This document shows positions 59,856 to 64,000 of a stretch of 64,000 bases of DNA, piece after piece; within the stretch, counting starts at the first letter, position 1; each line of letters begins with the position of its first letter. The notes below the pieces were generated by a model. The model made no database searches and was not told the DNA's origin. It saw only the letters and a program-made list of their open reading frames with translations. Where the stretch lies: assembly GCA_900547415.1 (NCBI GenBank), contig URGS01000001.1, positions 1 through 64,000 of the forward strand, read 5' to 3'. Position numbers and translations under genes: made by a program. Source of the stretch: an uncultured Phascolarctobacterium sp. Lineage in GTDB: Bacteria > Bacillota > Negativicutes > Acidaminococcales > Acidaminococcaceae.

Positions 59856-60710
59856 ATGCATTTAGATAAAATCGCCCTTGTCCTTGAAGGCGGCGGAATG
59901 CGCGGAATGTTTTCAGCTGGTGTTTTCGAGTCCTTTATGCTCAAGGAGCTGACCTTTCCCTATATTACCGCTGTTTCCGCCGGAGCCTGCAATATTCTTT
60001 CCTATATGTCCCACCAGCCCCTGCGCACCCGTGCTATTATAGAAAAATATGTCACTGACCAGCGCTACTTCAGCCTGAAAAACTGGATTAAGCAGGGCAG
60101 TATCTTTGGCTTTGACTTTATCTTTGAGGATTTGCCTAAAACACTGCTTCCCTTTGATTTTTCAACCTACTACAATTATCCTGGTATTCTCCAGGTAGGC
60201 ACTACGGATTGTCGTACAGGACAGGATGTATGGTTTAGCAAAGAAGCTATTGGCAAAAGCTTTACGCCAGTCCGCGCATCATCCTCCATGCCATTTTTAG
60301 CTCCCATTGTCCATATGGGAGGCCGCGAGCTTTTAGACGGAGCCCTTGTTTCTCCCATTCCCTACGAAAAGGCACGTGCAGAGGGCTACGAAAAATTCAT
60401 CTTTGTGCTGACACGCAACAAGGGCTACCAAAAAAAGAACCATATTCCCAAAATTCTTCTGAAAACTTGGTACAAGGACTATCCTAAGCTATGGGAGATT
60501 ATGGAACAAAGACCAGCCATTTATAATAAACAGCTGGCAGAGGCGGAACGCTTGGAGCAGGAAGGCAAGGCTGTTATTATCCGTCCTCAAATCCCCCTGG
60601 AAATTGATAAACTGGATATTAAGCCTGACAAGCTTTTGGCACTGCACGACCATGGGATAGGCTGCGGTCTTGCTGCCTATGAAAAAATCCTGCAGCTTGC
60701 AGAAAAATAA
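59856..60710 (+). CDS. Patatin-like phospholipase (RssA/YjjU-like)
   Basis: A 284-residue patatin-fold lipid hydrolase. Oxyanion loop LEGGGMRGMFSAGV (about 10-23), nucleophile serine in TAVSAGACN (about 39-47; the first position is Ala instead of Gly of GxSxG) and the catalytic Asp in LLDGALVSPIPY (about 157-168) are visible. There is no signal peptide. It resembles the YjjU/RssA-like bacterial group, with unknown substrates. A bidirectional terminator follows. Confidence 0.88.
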   Translation: MHLDKIALVLEGGGMRGMFSAGVFESFMLKELTFPYITAVSAGACNILSYMSHQPLRTRAIIEKYVTDQRYFSLKNWIKQGSIFGFDFIFEDLPKTLLPFDFSTYYNYPGILQVGTTDCRTGQDVWFSKEAIGKSFTPVRASSSMPFLAPIVHMGGRELLDGALVSPIPYEKARAEGYEKFIFVLTRNKGYQKKNHIPKILLKTWYKDYPKLWEIMEQRPAIYNKQLAEAERLEQEGKAVIIRPQIPLEIDKLDIKPDKLLALHDHGIGCGLAAYEKILQLAEK

Positions 60711-60805
60711 AGCTGACAGTTCCTTTCTTGCAGCAGTTCTTATTCTGTAGCCATAGTCCTAAAAGATAAAAACTATAGCTGCACTAAGACAACATCATAA
60801 AATAA

Positions 60806-60848
60806 AGAAATACTAGAATTTGAGCATTGCCAAATTCTAGTATTTTTC
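60806..60848. terminator. Bidirectional terminator between patatin and pdxT genes
   Basis: AAATACTAGAATTTG (60808-60822) pairs perfectly with CAAATTCTAGTATTT (60831-60845) around an 8-base loop, with T-runs on both sides. Confidence 0.88.
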
Positions 60849-60917
60849 TTTATAGCTATAAAATCACAGCTCTATGCTATAGATATTTTTCTTGTCTTTA
60901 CATTCAAGGCTCTTTCT

Positions 60918-61502
60918 CTATTTAGACTTGCATAGTCCAAGAAACAGGGAATGAATAGCATTACTGGTTTCTATATCCAGCTCTGGATGAAAGGCCAGTG
61001 CTATTTGATTTTTGTACTTAGCAGCTACGACGTGCTCATCAACTACTGCCAAAACCTCCACGCCAGGACCAACCTTTTCAATAAAGGGAGCCCTGATAAA
61101 GGTCATAGGCAATATACCTAAGCTGCCAAAAGCTGCTGCTGTCCGAAAGCTTCCCAGCTGTCTGCCATAAGCATTACGCCTTACTGTTATAGGCATAGTA
61201 GCAAAATGCACCTTATTGTCATTGCTCAAATGCTCTGCCAACAGTATCATTCCTGCACAGGTTGCCAATACAGGCACACCATACTCCAGTCTAGCCTTGA
61301 GGGGTTCAAACATCCCCAAATCATGAAGCAGCTTGCTTTGGGCGGTGCTTTCCCCGCCAGGAAGCACAATCCCGTCCAGCTCCTGCTCTAAGTCCTTGAG
61401 CTGACGCAGCTCTACGCACTCTGCTCCCAATGCCTCTAAAGCCTGAATATGCTCGATAAAGGCTCCCTGCACTGCCAGTACACCAATTTTCAACGGCTTC
61501 AT
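60918..61502 (-). CDS. pdxT: Pyridoxal 5'-phosphate synthase, glutaminase subunit
   Basis: PdxT releases ammonia from glutamine for PdxS. 194 residues. Visible are LPGGESTAQSKLL (about 48-60), the nucleophile in LATCAGMILLA (about Cys80) and the His-Glu pair in ALAFHPELD (about 170-178). The ATG overlaps the pdxS stop by one base (TAATG). Confidence 0.95.
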   Translation of the reverse strand: MKPLKIGVLAVQGAFIEHIQALEALGAECVELRQLKDLEQELDGIVLPGGESTAQSKLLHDLGMFEPLKARLEYGVPVLATCAGMILLAEHLSNDNKVHFATMPITVRRNAYGRQLGSFRTAAAFGSLGILPMTFIRAPFIEKVGPGVEVLAVVDEHVVAAKYKNQIALAFHPELDIETSNAIHSLFLGLCKSK

Positions 61503-62374
61503 TATTTACCACGCTCCGCCATTAACAGCTCAATCTCCTGCTCATTAATACCAACCATGGCCTCGCCCAAATCCTCAGACAGCTCTGCCAGCATTTTAGC
61601 ATCGCGGAAATTAGCAGTTGCCTGAACAATGGCCTGAGCACGCTTTACAGGATTACCTGATTTAAAAATACCAGAACCAACAAATACACCCTCTGCACCA
61701 AGCTGCATCATCAGTGCCGCATCGGCAGGTGTGGCAATACCACCGGCCGCAAAGTTAACGACGGGCAGTCTTTTATGCTCATTAACATAGAGCACTAAAT
61801 CATAAGGAACCTGCAGCTCTTTAGCAATATTAAAAAGCTCATCCTTAGGCAAAGCTGCTATTTGAGCAATTTGACGCTGCATCATGCGCATATGACGCAC
61901 TGCCTGCACAACATCACCAGTACCAGGCTCACCCTTAGTACGAATCATGGCAGCGCCCTCGTTAATGCGGCGCAGAGCCTCGCCTAAATCCTTGGCTCCG
62001 CAGACAAAGGGTACGTCGAACTGTGTTTTATCAATATGATAAACGTCATCAGCAGGAGAAAGAACCTCACTCTCATCAATGTAGTCAATTTCAATAGCCT
62101 GCAGGATTTGTGCCTCAGCAAAGTGACCAATACGGCATTTAGCCATAACAGGAATGGAAACCGCTTCCTGAATTTCCTTAATCATCTTGGGGTCGCTCAT
62201 ACGAGCTACACCGCCTGCAGCACGAATATCTGCAGGAATTCTTTCCAAGGCCATAACAGCGCAGGCACCTGCAGCCTCAGCAATTTTAGCCTGCTCAGGA
62301 GTAGTAACGTCCATAATAACGCCACCCTTAAGCATTTGTGCTAATTGTGCATTTAATTTATATCTTTCGTTCAT
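61502..62374 (-). CDS. pdxS: Pyridoxal 5'-phosphate synthase, lyase subunit
   Basis: PdxS condenses ribose 5-phosphate, glyceraldehyde 3-phosphate and ammonia into pyridoxal phosphate. 290 residues, as usual. Visible are [31 protein letters not shown] (about 17-47), [22 protein letters not shown] loop ([17 protein letters not shown], about 75-91; catalytic Lys), and [31 protein letters not shown]. The ATG at 62374 follows GGGAGGAATAATA; an ATG 45 bases upstream is not used. It is divergent from its probable regulator. Confidence 0.96.
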   Translation of the reverse strand: MNERYKLNAQLAQMLKGGVIMDVTTPEQAKIAEAAGACAVMALERIPADIRAAGGVARMSDPKMIKEIQEAVSIPVMAKCRIGHFAEAQILQAIEIDYIDESEVLSPADDVYHIDKTQFDVPFVCGAKDLGEALRRINEGAAMIRTKGEPGTGDVVQAVRHMRMMQRQIAQIAALPKDELFNIAKELQVPYDLVLYVNEHKRLPVVNFAAGGIATPADAALMMQLGAEGVFVGSGIFKSGNPVKRAQAIVQATANFRDAKMLAELSEDLGEAMVGINEQEIELLMAERGK

Positions 62375-62409
62375 TATTATTCCTCCCTTGATATGAGCTT
62401 TACAAAGTG

Positions 62410-62476
62410 TATAGTCCATAGTATACTGCTAACTGAATATATTAATAGTTTCAAATATCGCTAATTTTATATAGTC
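62410..62476. promoter_or_regulatory. Direct repeats in the pdxS-pdxR divergent promoter
   Basis: TATAGTC occurs at 62410-62416 and again at 62470-62476, exactly 60 bases apart, in the 131-base divergent region. The first lies within a GTATA...TATAC inverted arrangement. MocR/PdxR regulators bind direct repeats in such regions, so these are candidate sites. Confidence 0.4.
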
Positions 62477-62505
62477 AGTTTTTTTAATAATCAAGGAGAA
62501 AAATT

Positions 62506-63915
62506 ATGCTCACCTACAGCTTTGATAATTTGGCAGGGGAAAGCATGTATGCTCACCTCTATAAATGTATAAAAAATGATATCAGCAGCGGAGCCATTGC
62601 ACCTGACAGCAAGCTTCCGAGCAAACGCAGTCTGGCCAAAAATCTTGGTGTCAGCCTGATTACTGTAGAAAACGCTTACGCACAGCTCATGGTAGAAGGC
62701 TATATTTATTCCCTTCCCAAACGTGGCTACTATGCATCCCATATCCAACCCATAGCTCTTATCAGGAGTAATCCTGAGCCTAAGTCTGCTGCCCTGCCAA
62801 GCCCTAGCTATTCTGCTGATTTTGTCAAAAGCAGTGTCCCTCCTGCCACCTTTCCCTATAATATCTGGGCCAGACTAATGCGCCAAACACTCAGCGAACT
62901 TGACCAGCACGCGCTGATGAGCGATACCTCAGCAGGAGGCGTGCTGCCTCTAAGGCAGGCTTTAGCCAAGCATCTTTATGAATTTAGAGGAATGAACGTC
63001 GCACCGGAGCAGATAATCATTGGCGCAGGTACTCAAAGCCTTTATAATCTTGTAGTGCAGCTTTTAGGACGCAACCATATCTACGCCCTGGAGGACCCTG
63101 GCTACCCATTGCTGACACAGGTATATAATCATAACGATGTTTTCTGCCGCCATTTGCCTATGGACGAAAAGGGCGTGCAGCCTGACGTACTGGAAAGCAG
63201 TAAAGCAGACATATTGCACATAACTCCTTCGCACCAATTCCCCACTGGCATTCTTATGCCTATCAGCCGCCGCTATGAGCTTTTAGGCTGGGCTAACGCC
63301 AAATCCAGCCGTTATATAATAGAAGATGACTATGACTGTGAATTTCGTCTTTACGGCAAGCCTGTGCCCCCTCTCCAAAGTATCGACAAGGAGGAAAAGG
63401 TTATCTATATCAACACCTTCTCCAAAACTCTGTCGCCTACCTTCCGCATTAGCTATATGCTGCTGCCTCCTCATCTGACCTCTATGTTTTACGATAAACT
63501 GGGCTTTTATTCATGCACAGTATCGAATTTTGAGCAATTCACTCTGGCTCAATTCATCGAGGACGGTCACCTGGAGCGCCACATAAATCGTATGCGCACC
63601 TACTACCGTAACAAACGCAATGAAATTCTCAAATATATTGATAATAGTCCACTTAAGTCTGCACTGCAGGTAGAAGGAGAGGACGGAGGTTTGCACTTCC
63701 TTTTGAAACTAAGGACAGAAGCTTCAGACACCGAAATTAAAGCTACAGCACAAAAGCAGGGACTTAATATTAAATTTCTTTCTGAATATTACTATCATCC
63801 CACAAACGACAGCTCCCACACCCTGCTGATGAATTACAGCGGACTGCCTGATGAGGTTCTTTATCCAGCTCTGGATAAACTATTCGATGTTCTGCGTCCA
63901 CATTTAAAATTATAA
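62506..63915 (+). CDS. pdxR: MocR-family PLP-responsive regulator (PdxR)
   Basis: A 469-residue fusion of an N-terminal GntR-type winged helix (about 1-75: YKCIKNDISSGAIAPDSKLPSKRSLAKNLGVSLITVENAYAQL) and a fold-type I aminotransferase domain (about 105-465), with the PLP lysine in INTFSKTLSPTFRISY (about Lys309) and DPGYPL and DYDCEF motifs. In Gram-positive bacteria PdxR of this family activates pdxST when pyridoxal phosphate is low. Divergence from pdxST supports that role. The start ATG follows AAGGAGAAAAATT. Confidence 0.88.
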   Translation: MLTYSFDNLAGESMYAHLYKCIKNDISSGAIAPDSKLPSKRSLAKNLGVSLITVENAYAQLMVEGYIYSLPKRGYYASHIQPIALIRSNPEPKSAALPSPSYSADFVKSSVPPATFPYNIWARLMRQTLSELDQHALMSDTSAGGVLPLRQALAKHLYEFRGMNVAPEQIIIGAGTQSLYNLVVQLLGRNHIYALEDPGYPLLTQVYNHNDVFCRHLPMDEKGVQPDVLESSKADILHITPSHQFPTGILMPISRRYELLGWANAKSSRYIIEDDYDCEFRLYGKPVPPLQSIDKEEKVIYINTFSKTLSPTFRISYMLLPPHLTSMFYDKLGFYSCTVSNFEQFTLAQFIEDGHLERHINRMRTYYRNKRNEILKYIDNSPLKSALQVEGEDGGLHFLLKLRTEASDTEIKATAQKQGLNIKFLSEYYYHPTNDSSHTLLMNYSGLPDEVLYPALDKLFDVLRPHLKL

Positions 63916-63918
63916 ATA

Positions 63919-63950
63919 AGCGCTGCAAAAAGATATTGCAGCAAAACAGC
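63919..63950 (+). terminator. Weak terminator-like hairpin after pdxR
   Basis: GCTGCAA pairs with TTGCAGC (about 63930-63942), starting about 15 bases after the pdxR stop. The following bases are A-rich, not T-rich, so it is a weak terminator at best. Nothing else is visible up to the window end. Confidence 0.35.
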
Positions 63951-64000
63951 CAAGCTTTTCCATAGCTATCAACTGGCTTAAACAGCCCAAGTATTTTATC

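Noticed and set aside
1..64000. CRISPR array, rRNA or tRNA genes
   Set aside because: No regularly spaced repeats, no GGTTCRAATCC-type T-loop with a cloverleaf, and no rRNA-like conserved blocks were seen on either strand.

Overview
The window reads as a chromosome segment of an anaerobic, double-membraned member of the Negativicutes, probably near Acidaminococcaceae/Phascolarctobacterium. The reasons are a small signal-peptide outer-membrane beta-barrel protein, a rubredoxin-first rubrerythrin, a ferredoxin-dependent 2-oxoacid oxidoreductase (korDABC), Firmicute-type regulation (SAM-I riboswitch, YerC, HutP and MocR families, strong AGGAGG ribosome binding sites, U-tract terminators) and a sodium-translocating malonate decarboxylase operon. 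The genus is inference. The first ~1.15 kb does not fit: it is GC-rich, carries the start of spoIVB, and joins the rest in the middle of a receiver domain, so it is probably a chimeric join or a foreign insertion.

Layout. 1-3.4 kb: spoIVB fragment and truncated hybrid histidine kinase. 3.7-6.7 kb: VanZ-like protein, folD, fhs. 6.8-10.7 kb: ftsI, ftsW, trmB. 11-15.2 kb: zinc-ribbon protein, ucpA-like dehydrogenase, P-type ATPase fragment, TetR regulator, DASS symporter pseudogene. 15.2-18.8 kb: ECF transporter operon and a GNAT acetyltransferase. 19-25.3 kb: NhaC antiporter, hisC-yerC, SAM riboswitch-metNIQ. 25.4-29.1 kb: TetR regulator divergent from korDABC (korB is frameshifted). 29.1-33.2 kb: thiW operon with an ArsR zinc-sensor-type regulator, CoA-transferase, M48 peptidase, dinD remnant. 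33.2-37.5 kb: rubrerythrin, outer-membrane protein, SpoVB/MATE-type flippase, transposase remnant, purC. 37.5-42.7 kb: ferric-type ABC importer with two binding proteins. 43-45.3 kb: DUF697-like protein, GluQRS, small membrane protein. 45.3-58.4 kb: malonate operon. 58.5-64 kb: 2-hydroxyacid dehydrogenase, patatin, pdxT-pdxS and the divergent MocR/PdxR regulator.

The malonate operon is the main feature. On the minus strand it encodes a 42-residue membrane peptide, MadB (sodium-pumping carboxybiotin decarboxylase), a biotin ligase, a HutP-family RNA-binding regulator, MadA, MadE, MadC, MadD, MadH, MdcG, MadF, MadL, MadM, MdcB, an AEC carrier and a thioesterase. It supplies uptake, prosthetic-group synthesis, ACP acetylation, biotinylation, carboxyl transfer and sodium export. 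Its 5' leader has a near-consensus promoter and two intrinsic terminators, and a third terminator lies between hutP and madA. A HutP homologue with the family's metal-binding histidines between these terminators suggests control by processive or attenuator-type antitermination. I offer this as the best candidate for an undescribed regulatory system in the window.
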